From Edaphobacter paludis (GTDB lineage: Bacteria; Acidobacteriota; Terriglobia; Terriglobales; Acidobacteriaceae): a stretch of DNA of 64,000 nt. A program made the translations under genes and the position numbers. The notes below the pieces were generated by a model. That model was not told the DNA's origin. It made no database searches and saw nothing but the letters and a program-made list of their open reading frames with translations. Of the stretch, positions 47,227-56,123 are shown in pieces; position 1 is the first letter of the stretch; each line of letters begins with the position of its first letter. The DNA lies in contig NZ_CP121194.1 in NCBI RefSeq assembly GCF_039993895.1, positions 2,170,001 through 2,234,000 of the forward strand, given 5' to 3'.

Positions 47227-49959
47227 ATGCGACTGCTTCGATTTCTTATGTTCTTCAGTCTGATCTTGCTCGCCGGTCTTGGCACCGGCTCGGCGGCTGA
47301 TACGCCCAACATTCAGGGAAAGGTGGTTGACTCCAGCGGAGCACTCATTCCTCAAGCGGCTGTTTCTATAACAGATTTGGCAACCAACACAGTGACTCAC
47401 ACAACGACGGATGCAGTGGGCCAGTTTGTCTTCAAGAATGTGCTTGTCGGGCCAAAGGTCATCAACGTCCAGAAGTCGGGATTTGAGTCCTTCACACTGC
47501 GGTTCTCACCGGCGACACAGCACACTATCACTGCCACCCTACAGGTGGCTGCGCTCACTGACAGTGTCATCGTGCGCGGAACGGTTGACCCCGAGGCCAC
47601 CCCGGTGCCCACCCGCGAGGACGTGATGATGATGCCGGAAACAGTGCGGGTGCTCGACCGCAAGCAGTTGGATGCGGCTGGCCCGGTGGCCGGCGGAGCA
47701 CAGATGCTGCAAGCCACCCCCGGAGCAAATGTTGTCGGTTATGGAAATACAGGCGGACAGAAATATACCGTTCTCCTGAACGGAATCCAGCAGGGCTGGG
47801 CGGGCGAAGCGACGAGTTTCACTGCGCCGGGCTCGCTTGGCATCACCTATGACGGCATCCCGGTAGCAGACCCCGCCACCGGTCTCTGGCAATCCGCCAC
47901 CATGCCGCAGAACCTCGTGATCCAGGACGTGCAGGTGACCTATGGACCCGGCCAGGCGGCGGATCGCTGGTACACCGACGAAGGTGGCCGAGTGGAGTTC
48001 ACGCCAATTCAGCCGACCGTGGATCGCCACCTCAGCGCTGCCACCACGCAGGGTCCCTACGGCCAGCAGAACTTCGCCTTTGTGGGCAACACAGGCTCGT
48101 TCAAAGACTGGTCCACCGTCGTAGGCGGCGGCCTCGGTCGCGGCAACGACTTCCGCAGCGCTCCAGACGGCTTCGGTAACCACACCAGGAATGGGTCAGT
48201 CTTCGGCAAAACCGTCAAGACATTTTCGCCGGGAAGTCTTGCCTTCGGTGTCCTTTACGCGAAGGGCGGCGGCTATCGTCCCACGGTGATTCCCACCACC
48301 GACGTGGGCCTCATCGAACATGGCAGCGGCATCAATTTCAGCCAGGCCACAAGCGGTTTCTACAGCGCTCTACCCTACGCCAGTTACAACAAGTACGACA
48401 CCAACGAGATGTTCATGACCTATGCGCGTGAGCGGATCCATTTGAGCCACACCTCTACATTCGAGAATTCGACCTGGTACACCCACATTCGTCGTTTTCA
48501 CCGCCGCAATCAAGATGCTCTCAGCCAGGGCGCCCAGGTGGACGAGTGGAACAACCCGCACAGCAACATGTTTGGCGACCGGATCGGGTTTACCCAGGTT
48601 CTCCCGTACAACACGATTCAGTTCGGCGGCTACCTGATTCACGAGGTCTATAACTCGCACAATCTTTTCTATAGTCCGGCGGAGGGTGGAGACGGCGCCA
48701 AGCAGATCGTCGGCGCAGGCTCGAAGTTCCGCTCCGGCTACTTCCAGCAGGACAATGTGACATTCTTTGCCCAGGACGATATTCACCCCATTCCGCAGAT
48801 TCACATCATTCCGAGTGTGCGCGTCGATGGGTTCTCCACCAACTACAGCGACCAGGCGGCCCGTGACTTCACCTTCGCCTCCAGCACCTACTTCTCCCAG
48901 GCCGCTGATGGCACGATCACTCCATCTACCTCTCCTGTCTATCAGACCCACTGCTCACTGAACCCGCAGACCGGCAGCAATGCGACAGACCCCTACTACA
49001 ACTTCTCAGGAACTCCCGTTCCGACTTCCGACGGCAGTCAGACAAAGGACCAGGGGTCGCTCTGCGGAGCCCATGAGAGCCGCTCTGCCGTTGAACCCGG
49101 CATCGACGCCTCCGTGACGCCGTTTCAGTGGCTTACGATCTACGGCGGCTATGACACAATCTACCGTTCGCCCGCGCTGGGCGGCGGTGGCGGCATGTTT
49201 CAGGCCGTGAACCCCAAATACTACATCCTGGCGAAGGGAGCCTACGCTCAATTTGGCGGCAAGGTTCATTTCACAAACGCGCCAGCGCTCAGGAACTTCA
49301 TCGCCGGAGTAAGTTACTTCCACAACGATTACACCAACCAGGAAATTGACGTGGAAACGGCGCTCGGCGTGGTGGAAACCAGCGGCGGCAACTCCGCCTA
49401 CCACGGCGTGGATGCCTTCTTCGACGCCGACCCCCGCAGCAATATCCATTTCTTCTTCAATTTCGCAGGAGAATCATCGAAATTTACAACCTACGTCACG
49501 GGTGGTCCGATCAACGCCTGCGGCACAGCTGCCAATCCTGCTTCCGGTTGCGCCTTCTACAACAATCTGCCGGTGTCGTATGTCCCGAATGTGACGCTGA
49601 ATACAGGACTCTATTACGGAATTCAGCGCCACGACCGCACGATCATCGAGCCTCGCTTGTGGATCGAGACAACCGGCTCGCAGCACCTGTGGTCGAACAA
49701 TTCCGGAGGACCCACCACGCAGACCATGCCGTCCTACACGACGCTGAACGTATCGTTCAATGCTCCCATCACCTTCGAAAAACAGTCATTAAACCTCAGG
49801 GTTGACATGATGAATTTAGCGAATAAGCAGTACAACGAATACGAGTACATCTCCAGCGGCGGCTACTTTGCGGCCCTCAACCCGAACGCAAGCGGATACA
49901 TCAACGCCTATCCGGGGGCTCCACGCACCATCTACGGCACCATCACCTATCAGTTCTGA
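47227..49959 (+). CDS. TonB-dependent receptor with carboxypeptidase-regulatory domain
   Basis: ATG 47227 follows CAGGAGACTTTTCTC and starts a signal peptide; 910 residues. A CarboxypepD_reg domain lies at about residues 30-110 (NIQGKVVDSSGALIPQAAVS), a plug at about 135-260 (MLQATPGANVVGYGNTGGQK), and the rest is a 22-strand barrel ending in TITYQF with the terminal Phe used by the BAM machinery. It imports an unidentified ligand, powered by TonB-ExbBD. Intact, unlike its downstream neighbours. Confidence 0.92.
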   Translation: MRLLRFLMFFSLILLAGLGTGSAADTPNIQGKVVDSSGALIPQAAVSITDLATNTVTHTTTDAVGQFVFKNVLVGPKVINVQKSGFESFTLRFSPATQHTITATLQVAALTDSVIVRGTVDPEATPVPTREDVMMMPETVRVLDRKQLDAAGPVAGGAQMLQATPGANVVGYGNTGGQKYTVLLNGIQQGWAGEATSFTAPGSLGITYDGIPVADPATGLWQSATMPQNLVIQDVQVTYGPGQAADRWYTDEGGRVEFTPIQPTVDRHLSAATTQGPYGQQNFAFVGNTGSFKDWSTVVGGGLGRGNDFRSAPDGFGNHTRNGSVFGKTVKTFSPGSLAFGVLYAKGGGYRPTVIPTTDVGLIEHGSGINFSQATSGFYSALPYASYNKYDTNEMFMTYARERIHLSHTSTFENSTWYTHIRRFHRRNQDALSQGAQVDEWNNPHSNMFGDRIGFTQVLPYNTIQFGGYLIHEVYNSHNLFYSPAEGGDGAKQIVGAGSKFRSGYFQQDNVTFFAQDDIHPIPQIHIIPSVRVDGFSTNYSDQAARDFTFASSTYFSQAADGTITPSTSPVYQTHCSLNPQTGSNATDPYYNFSGTPVPTSDGSQTKDQGSLCGAHESRSAVEPGIDASVTPFQWLTIYGGYDTIYRSPALGGGGGMFQAVNPKYYILAKGAYAQFGGKVHFTNAPALRNFIAGVSYFHNDYTNQEIDVETALGVVETSGGNSAYHGVDAFFDADPRSNIHFFFNFAGESSKFTTYVTGGPINACGTAANPASGCAFYNNLPVSYVPNVTLNTGLYYGIQRHDRTIIEPRLWIETTGSQHLWSNNSGGPTTQTMPSYTTLNVSFNAPITFEKQSLNLRVDMMNLANKQYNEYEYISSGGYFAALNPNASGYINAYPGAPRTIYGTITYQF

Positions 49960-50074
49960 TGGTGCGGATGGCAAGCGCGGGGCGGTGCATCTCGACCGCT
50001 CTGCGCTTGTACATCGGGACTCTGGCGTTTTCCGGTGGCATCCGCGCTATGCGTTCTTGAGATCATCTCCTAAC

Positions 50075-50245
50075 GCGAAGGTCGCAGGTTGGCACAACAA
50101 CCACCACGCTCATCCCCAGTCTTCCCGGCATGGCATGGCATGGTATGAGTTCGATCCGAACTGGTATGGAATATCAGCTTTGCGAATGGTAGGTCTCGCT
50201 TGGCATGTGAAGGTGTGGAAGCTCGAAGCCGTCGGCCATGTTTAG
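50075..50245 (+). pseudogene. C-terminal scrap of acyl-CoA/fatty-acid desaturase
   Basis: Codons read AGWHNNHHAHPQSSRHGMAW followed by YEFDPNWYGISALRMVGLAW and a stop. The HNNHH box is the third iron-ligand histidine motif of the stearoyl-CoA desaturase group. The first two histidine boxes and all membrane helices are missing. It begins about 115 bases after the receptor's stop. Confidence 0.7.
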
Positions 50246-50292
50246 CATTTCGCTATTTGTATGGCGTTGCTCGATCTCGAAGAATCTCGTTA

Positions 50293-50660
50293 CTATTGAA
50301 CCTTCTTGAAGCCTTCGGTATTCCCCAGTGCAGAAACCTGGCGGCGGATCTCATCTCGCACGGCACGCAATTCATCTAGGGGGCGGCCTTCAGGATCGGG
50401 TTAGAGGCCAATCATGCCGGCGCATCCCTGGAACATATTGGCATTTGTCTCCGCAGCCCATTGTGATGAGCAATTGCGCTTCCCGCGCCAGTTCCTCGTT
50501 ATTTTTGAGGCTTCGCTCAGATCGATGCCAATCTCTTGAAAGACAGCCAGAACCTCAGGATGCACCCGTAGGCCGGGTTCGGTTCCCGCAGATACGGCTT
50601 CCGCTTTATGCCGGTCGGCAAGCTGATTGACGAAATGCAGCTGCCATCCGTGAGCGACCT
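50293..50660 (-). pseudogene. arsC: ArsC/low-molecular-weight phosphatase remnant, frameshifted
   Basis: Minus strand: FVNQLADRHKAEAVSAGTEP, GLRVHPEVLAVFQEIGIDLS; after a shift near 50495 EELAREAQLLITMGCGDKCQ, YVPGMRRHDWPL; after another near 50405 PDPEGRPLDELRAVRDEIRR to a stop at 50293. This is the thioredoxin-coupled arsenate reductase family. The N-terminal P-loop with the nucleophilic Cys is missing. Confidence 0.75.
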
Positions 50661-51048
50661 GCATGCCCTTGTACCGGCCAGTCCGGGCTTCTGCACCGTT
50701 ACGGACGCGATGAAAGACATAATCAAGCTCCGCCTTCACATTTTTGCGGCGGCTCTGTTTAGGGGTGTGCAGTGGTTGGACGCGACCGGTGGCAGACGTT
50801 TGGTGTTTGTACAACAAAGACATTCTCGATTTCCGTCATCTGGCCGACATTATTTTTTAGCGTCGGATGGATGAGGTTTTTCATGTCGACAACAAGGCGA
50901 TTTCTTCCAATCAGGTTCCGTTTTAGTCTACTGAGACATATAATGTTTCGCCGACGCAGTTCACAGCGTTCCAAAGGAATGCATCAGTCGGGAAACGATT
51001 TGCGTAGGGCCGGACGAGAGAGATTTGCCAGAAAAAGGATGTCTCGCC

Positions 51049-51996
51049 ATGCTAGAGGATACCCCGCAATCAAACTACGAAGAGGCCTTTGTCGATGTGG
51101 TTGGCGCTCGCGTGTATTATCTCCATGCGGGAAGCGGCAGGCCGATGCTGCTCATCCATGGGCTGCTCGGTTCCAGTGCGAACTGGCGGAATAACATCAC
51201 GGCCCTCGCTCAGCACGCCAGCGTTTATGCGATCGACATGGTGAACATGGGAAAATCCCAACGGGTCGAAGGGTTGGACACGGGGCTTAGGGCCACCGCC
51301 AATCGCATCGTCGCAGTCATGGATGCGCTCGCTCTCACCGAGGCCGACATCGTCGCTCACTCCTATGGGGGAGCCGTCGCACTGATGCTTGCGGCGTTAC
51401 ATCCCAGGCGTGTGCGTAGGCTCATCCTGTTCGCGCCCGCCAACCCCTACTGCCACGCGAGCGATCTGATGGCGCGCATTTATGGCACTCCCTGGGGCGG
51501 GTTTCTCGCCTGCGTGCTGCCCTATCTTCCGGCGCCAATTCAGCGCATCGCCCTCGGAGAGATGTATGGAGGCCCCCACCGGGTTGTCGATAGCTGTTTG
51601 CAGGAAATAGTCGCTGGCCTGCGGAACCCCGGCACATTGCGCCACGTCTTGTGCATTGTTCGCTGCTGGTTCGCAGAGAGGGCCGGACTGAAAAGCGCGC
51701 TCCGCCGCGTGAAACGGATTCCAACGCTGCTAGTGTGGGGGGATGGCGACTGTACGGTCAGTCTGAGCTCAGGCAAGATACTGAAGCGCAGACTGCGCGG
51801 TTCCGAACTTATCGTGTTGCGGGGTGGTGGCCACTCCGTTTTCGAGGAGGCACCAGAGGAGGCGAACCGCATCATGGTGGAATGGCTTGGTCGTCATTCG
51901 TTGTCCACTCCGCGTCTGCGCGAACTGCCTCAGGCTGCCTCCGTCGCCAGAAAGGCCAGAGGCCGCGCCATGCGACACCTATCGCCTGGGACCTGA
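51049..51996 (+). CDS. alpha/beta hydrolase
   Basis: The start at ATG 51049 is chosen (an upstream TTG would add eight residues); 315 residues. Triad: Ser in AHSYGGAVAL, Asp in LLVWGDGDCTV, His in LRGGGHSVFEEAPEE; oxyanion motif LLIHGLLGSSANW. It is a serine esterase/haloperoxidase-like fold with a cap domain; substrate unknown. The ORF is intact in a region otherwise full of remnants. Confidence 0.9.
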   Translation: MLEDTPQSNYEEAFVDVVGARVYYLHAGSGRPMLLIHGLLGSSANWRNNITALAQHASVYAIDMVNMGKSQRVEGLDTGLRATANRIVAVMDALALTEADIVAHSYGGAVALMLAALHPRRVRRLILFAPANPYCHASDLMARIYGTPWGGFLACVLPYLPAPIQRIALGEMYGGPHRVVDSCLQEIVAGLRNPGTLRHVLCIVRCWFAERAGLKSALRRVKRIPTLLVWGDGDCTVSLSSGKILKRRLRGSELIVLRGGGHSVFEEAPEEANRIMVEWLGRHSLSTPRLRELPQAASVARKARGRAMRHLSPGT

Positions 51997-52192
51997 CACA
52001 GCCTTACCAGTCAATGATCAACGAATGTTTTTGGACTACGGTCTGAGATAGGGATCCCAAGCAGTCCAGCCAATATGACGGCAGAATGCAAAACACCTTT
52101 CGTTTCACCAAGCGATTGAAAATCTAGGTCTTGCTGCTGCCGAGGATAGTGCTGGAAAGTACGGCGCGCCGAAACCATATTACGCTGGACTC

Positions 52193-52702
52193 CTACGGCA
52201 CCAGCGTTATCGGGGCCTGCCGGAACGTGATCTTTTGCCCGGTTGGATCAAGCACTGTCACCTGGCAATCGTAATCTCCCGGCGGCAGAGGGTTGAGCGC
52301 GATGTTGAAAAGCAACGGCATCGTCTTCAGTGAGTTGTCCATTCCGCTCACGACCTCGCCCTGTGCTATTTTTCGAATAGCATCCACCAATTGAGTTGGA
52401 TTGCTATGTTTGAAAAGAACTCCGGCCACACCAGCATTAAGTATGTCCAGAATGGTACGCTCACTCATCCCCGCCGTTACCATCAGTACTCTTGCCGAGC
52501 TTTTGCAGGCATGAAGCTGGCGCAGTAGATCGGTTCCCCGCTCTTCGCCGAGATCATAGTCCAGCAGGACAACATCAATTGGGGTCCGTTGGAGAACATC
52601 GATTGCCGCGGAAACGGTTGCACAATGGGCCACAACACGGAAATCCGGCTCCGACAGGATTCTGAAAGATGGAACTGTCACCTTCGAATGGTTTGTTCGC
52701 AA
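52193..52702 (-). pseudogene. chimera: truncated response-regulator receiver joined to a secreted-protein C-terminus
   Basis: Residues 13-122 are a receiver domain lacking its first strand and acidic pair (SEPDFRVVAHCATVSAAIDV, IDVVLLDYDLGEERGTDLLR with the phospho-Asp, ILDILNAGVAGVLFKHSNPT). Where a LuxR helix-turn-helix should follow, the frame becomes LFNIALNPLPPGDYDCQVTV, LDPTGQKITFRQAPITLVP-stop, resembling the C-terminal end of acidobacterial VWA-domain secreted proteins. Both donors are damaged; the join is in frame at about residue 128. Confidence 0.65.
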
Positions 52703-52769
52703 CCGCTACTTCCCGCTTCGCGAGGGGGGACTGGCGGCCAGAAACGGCGAGGGAGAAGAAGGCTCAAAT

Positions 52770-53286
52770 CGAGATTGATTTGATCTCGAAGTTCGGCTCG
52801 GAACAATCGAATCGTTGAGACCTTTCGGCAAGACACCCAAGAGTCTCGGCAAGATGCATCTTCCGGATGACCTCGCCGCCGAGCTCAGGCAGTGGAAGTT
52901 AGAGTGCAAAAAGGTATTGGAAAAGAAAAGCTTGCCCGATGCCTTCATGTTCCCGAACGCAGATGGCGGGTTCATGGACACAGCCAATTACCGCACCTGA
53001 GTTCTCAAGCCTCTCGCGGATTCCTTGGGATATCCCGAAGCTGAGCTTCCAGGTGATCCGGCGGATCATCGCCACCAGAGCACAGAGTCTGGGTTCAGTG
53101 AAGGACATCCAATCGCACCTGGGGCACTCTCGAGCGGACACCACCGCGAACGAGTACATGCAGGAGCTGCCAGAGAGCGTGCAGCAAATGGTAGGAACGG
53201 TCTTTACGATGCGGAGAGGGCTCGCAGATGGTGAATTGAGCATTTGCTACCAAATGCTACCAATCGCCTCTCTCAAAACTCTCTAA
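52770..53286 (+). pseudogene. tyrosine-type integrase, C-terminal remnant beside tRNA-Val
   Basis: LRPFGKTPKSLGKMHLPDDL, DAFMFPNADGGFMDTANYR, then TGA at 52998, and after a frameshift FQVIRRIIATRAQSLGSVKD, IQSHLGHSRADTTANEYMQE with the LGH box and catalytic Tyr. The N-terminal arm- and core-binding domains are missing. It points toward the tRNA gene and its end lies 14 bases from it, the classical layout of tRNA-targeting elements. Confidence 0.85.
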
Positions 53287-53299
53287 GTTGTTGATTCTA

Positions 53300-53374
53300 T
53301 GGTGGGCACAGCAGGATTCGAACCTACGACTTCCACCGTGTGAAGGTGGCACTCTACCGCTGAGTTATGCGCCC
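53300..53374 (-). tRNA. tRNA-Val (anticodon CAC), CCA encoded
   Basis: Minus strand 5' GGGCGCA pairs with 3' TGTGCCC (one G-T wobble); D-arm ACTC/GAGT, anticodon stem CCACC/GGTGG around loop TTCACAC (anticodon CAC, codon GUG), T-arm GTAGG-TTCGAAT-CCTGC with invariant TTCGA. Discriminator A and the CCA end are encoded (53300-53302). It appears intact, with the integrase remnant immediately at its 3' side. Confidence 0.96.
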
Positions 53375-53507
53375 CAGTCGCAGCAGAAAGTAATCGAATC
53401 CCCTTCCGGCGAATGTCTTGGTCAAGAATATCATCTGTCGGCTTGCCCAGCCAAAAGCATACATTATCTCCCTGTCGCCCTCCCCGGCAGTAGAATGATG
53501 AGGCAGA

Positions 53508-54290
53508 ATGCCAGCTATTCCTCCCCACGTCGGCTCTTCGCGTTCACTCACCCCTTCGGTTCCAGAGAAGGCGGAGGACAGCTTGACGGAATTTGACGAA
53601 GAAGCGCAACCTGCAGGCGAAGACGGTGTTAAGGATGGTATGGCTACCTTGGCAATCAGTCCGAGACTTCTCGAAAATCTCCAGGCCGTCGAAGCCCACC
53701 ATGCCACCGGTAATTTCGGCGAAATGGACGATGCCGCGATCATGCTTGCACTCCGCGACGGCAACATGGCCGGCTTCGATTTTCTCATTCAGAAATACCG
53801 CAAGCCAATTATTCATTTCATGTACCGCATGGTCCATAATCAAGCCATTGCCGAGGAGCTTGCCCAGGAGGTATTTCTCCGGGTTTACCGCTCCCGGGAG
53901 ACTTACCGTGCCGAGGCCCGGTTCAGCACATGGCTCTATCGAATTGCCACTAATCTCGGCGTCAACCATGCCCGCGATACAAGGCACGAGCGTACCGCCT
54001 CCATTGTGTACCTGGATGAGACTGATTCCGAAACCGGAATGACGCCCGATGTAGCCGACACCACTCCTGGCGTTGAGGCAACGCTGCTTCGTCAGGAACG
54101 TCTCAACGCTATCCGGCAACATGTTCTTTCACTCCCTGAACGGCAGCGTATGGCCGTTCTTATGCACAAATACGAAGGTATGGACTACAAGCAAATTGGC
54201 GATGTGCTCAAACTGAGCGAATCCGCCACGAAATCTTTACTCTTCCGCGCGTACCAAACATTGCGGGACAAACTGAAGTCTTTTATTTAG
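53508..54290 (+). CDS. ECF-type RNA polymerase sigma factor
   Basis: 260 residues. An unusual N-terminal extension of about 70 residues precedes the sigma-70 region 2 (ADELAQEV-like: AEELAQEVFLRVYRSRETYR, FSTWLYRIATNLGVNHARD) and region 4 (LPERQRMAVLMHKYEGMDYK, QIGDVLKLSESATKSLLFRA). ATG 53508 has no clear ribosome site; TTG 53584 could shorten the extension. Followed by a probable zinc-binding anti-sigma factor, forming the sigma/anti-sigma pair usual for RpoE-type systems. Confidence 0.93.
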   Translation: MPAIPPHVGSSRSLTPSVPEKAEDSLTEFDEEAQPAGEDGVKDGMATLAISPRLLENLQAVEAHHATGNFGEMDDAAIMLALRDGNMAGFDFLIQKYRKPIIHFMYRMVHNQAIAEELAQEVFLRVYRSRETYRAEARFSTWLYRIATNLGVNHARDTRHERTASIVYLDETDSETGMTPDVADTTPGVEATLLRQERLNAIRQHVLSLPERQRMAVLMHKYEGMDYKQIGDVLKLSESATKSLLFRAYQTLRDKLKSFI

Positions 54291-54361
54291 TTCGTTGCAT
54301 CGACAGACGCGCATCGCAATTATTCGACGCGTTCAACAAAGCAACACTGGAAAGGGTCATA

Positions 54362-54871
54362 ATGATCTGCCACGACTGCCAATCCGCTCTACCGGAACTC
54401 CTGCTTGACCCGGTTGCCTCGTCTCATGGCGCAGCCCGCGAACACCTAAATTCATGTGCTGCCTGCAACCAGGAATTCCAGTCCCTGAAAGCAACCTTTG
54501 CCCTGCTCGATACATGGCAGGCACCGGAGCCTTCTCCATATTTCGACCAGAAGCTTGCCGTTCGTCTGCGCGAGGCGCAGGCGCTTCCTGCTGCCGGTTG
54601 GTTGGAGCGCATGCGGAGCCGTCTCCTATTCAATTCTGGGCGGCAGTTCCGTCCGGCCGTTGCAGGAGCGCTTGCCGTGGCTTTTCTGGTGGCCGGTGGA
54701 ACCTTCGCCGATCTTTCAGGATTCCCACATCCGGCCAAGGCTCAAATTTCAGCTACGGTCAATGATCTACAAATCCTCGACAAGAACGATCAAGCGTTGC
54801 AGACGATGAATCTGCTGCTGCAGGATGACAACTCGAGCAATGACAGCTCGGCCCTTGCTCCCAGCAGCTAG
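54362..54871 (+). CDS. zinc-finger anti-sigma-like membrane protein
   Basis: 169 residues, AAAGGGTCATA before the ATG. The N-terminus MICHDCQSALPELL and HLNSCAACNQEF give the His-x3-Cys-x2-Cys pattern of ZAS/zf-HC2 anti-sigma factors; one membrane helix lies near residues 98-118 (AVAGALAVAFLVAGGTFADL). The cytoplasmic zinc domain should bind the sigma factor encoded 72 bases upstream. The periplasmic part ends in a Ser/Asp-rich tail. Confidence 0.85.
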   Translation: MICHDCQSALPELLLDPVASSHGAAREHLNSCAACNQEFQSLKATFALLDTWQAPEPSPYFDQKLAVRLREAQALPAAGWLERMRSRLLFNSGRQFRPAVAGALAVAFLVAGGTFADLSGFPHPAKAQISATVNDLQILDKNDQALQTMNLLLQDDNSSNDSSALAPSS

Positions 54872-54965
54872 GCTTTGGTATTGCTACAAAGGAGATACCG
54901 ACATCGCACTTCAGCTATAAAGTTGTACTACCAATTAAATTAGCTTTACGACAGCCTCGACTCTC

Positions 54966-55601
54966 ATGCCTTTTTCTACCAAATTCCGGCTTGTGCTCCG
55001 ACCGGCACTGGCGATTCTCTTGCTTACGACTGTCTCCTCGGCCTTCGCGGGACCGCTCGGTGGTGGGCGCAGAGGATTTGTTTCGCAAGAGATGCACGCT
55101 CCCCCGAACCAAGGACGACAGGGGCAAAGGCCGCAGCACCAGGAGCATCTGGACCAATGGATGAATCGCCACGGCAACATGCCTCTTGCCCAGCAGCAGC
55201 GCGCGCTGGAGAACGAGCCCGGTTTCCGCCAACTTCCGCCGCAGACCCAGCAGCAACTGCGTAACCGGCTCACCCAGCTCAATGACATGCCTCCGGCGCA
55301 GCGTCAGCGTTTGATCGAGCGGAACGAAGCAATTGAGCGCCTCACACCCCAACAGCGTCAGCAAGTCCGGGGGGCCATGCAGCAGCTTGGTACGCTTCCT
55401 GCGGATCGTCGCCGCATGGTTGCCCGTGCTTTCCGCGATCTGCGGGAGATGGATCCCTCTCAGCGCCAGGCGATTCTCAGCTCCGACCGCTTTCGGAGCC
55501 AGTTTTCTCCCCAAGAGCGCGGCACTCTCTCTCAATTGCTTGATGTAGAGCCTCTTTTGCCTGCTCCGCACTCCGACGGCACTTCTCAGCCTGCGAGATA
55601 G
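54966..55601 (+). CDS. exported DUF3106 protein
   Basis: 211 residues with a signal peptide (LVLRPALAILLLTTVSSAFA). The body is a run of Gln/Arg-rich helices with repeated PP-x-Q-R/QQ patterns (MPPAQRQRLIERNEAIERLT, LPADRRRMVARAFRDLREMD), typical of DUF3106, which often follows sigma/anti-sigma pairs in Acidobacteriota. Role unknown; a periplasmic sensor or scaffold is possible. Transcription probably ends at the hairpin at 55803. Confidence 0.88.
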   Translation: MPFSTKFRLVLRPALAILLLTTVSSAFAGPLGGGRRGFVSQEMHAPPNQGRQGQRPQHQEHLDQWMNRHGNMPLAQQQRALENEPGFRQLPPQTQQQLRNRLTQLNDMPPAQRQRLIERNEAIERLTPQQRQQVRGAMQQLGTLPADRRRMVARAFRDLREMDPSQRQAILSSDRFRSQFSPQERGTLSQLLDVEPLLPAPHSDGTSQPAR

Positions 55602-55802
55602 TTGGCCGCACTTTGGCAAAGATTCGAACCCGTCTCCGATAGCGGCTTCTAACCACCTTTCGCTGAGGTTCCCATACGTATCCGTGTATTGGCCAACACC
55701 CGGCGATGCACTTGGGGCCACTTGACCGACGCGCGGCATGCGGCCGCCCGTACAGTGCTCGCAGCATAGACTTCCTGAAGCTCCAGCTAATCCGGAACTG
55801 CT

Positions 55803-55833
55803 GACGAGCTCAGGTCGCAGCCCTGAGCTCGTC
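55803..55833 (+). terminator. strong hairpin downstream of DUF3106 gene
   Basis: GACGAGCTCAGG, 7-base loop, CCTGAGCTCGTC: a perfect 12-bp stem about 200 bases after the DUF3106 stop. Only a short T-rich stretch follows, so termination is likely but not certain. The rest of 55602-55928 has no gene. Confidence 0.6.
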
Positions 55834-55928
55834 GTCTCCGAATCCTTTTCAGCGACCGGCCTCGAAGTTCTAGCCCACCGGGAGGCGATGATTTGTCGAC
55901 GCCGTTCGGGCCATGTAACTTTAAGTAC

Positions 55929-56110
55929 TTAGTTTGATCCCGTCTGCCCAACCTGCACAATCATGAAGCTCCCAGGTTTGGCTTTCGGACGTGCCGACGC
56001 CGCTCCGGGTTTTGTTTCTTCAAACTCAGCAGTAGGGAGATAGATCGTGTGAGCAGTCGGATCGATCCCCATGGTCCTTGCTCCGATAGATTCAGCCATC
56101 AGCGCTCGTG
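55929..56110 (-). pseudogene. C-terminal end of a YncE-like beta-propeller protein
   Basis: IGARTMGIDPTAHTIYLPTA, EFEETKPGAASARPKAKPGS, FMIVQVGQTGSN-stop: the closing blade and tail of YncE-like propellers (GARTMAxDPxTHxIYLPTAEF is characteristic). The gene is cut off at about 56110, exactly where the integrase begins, pointing to disruption or deletion by the element. Confidence 0.75.
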
Positions 56111-56123
56111 CAAGGAGATCTGC

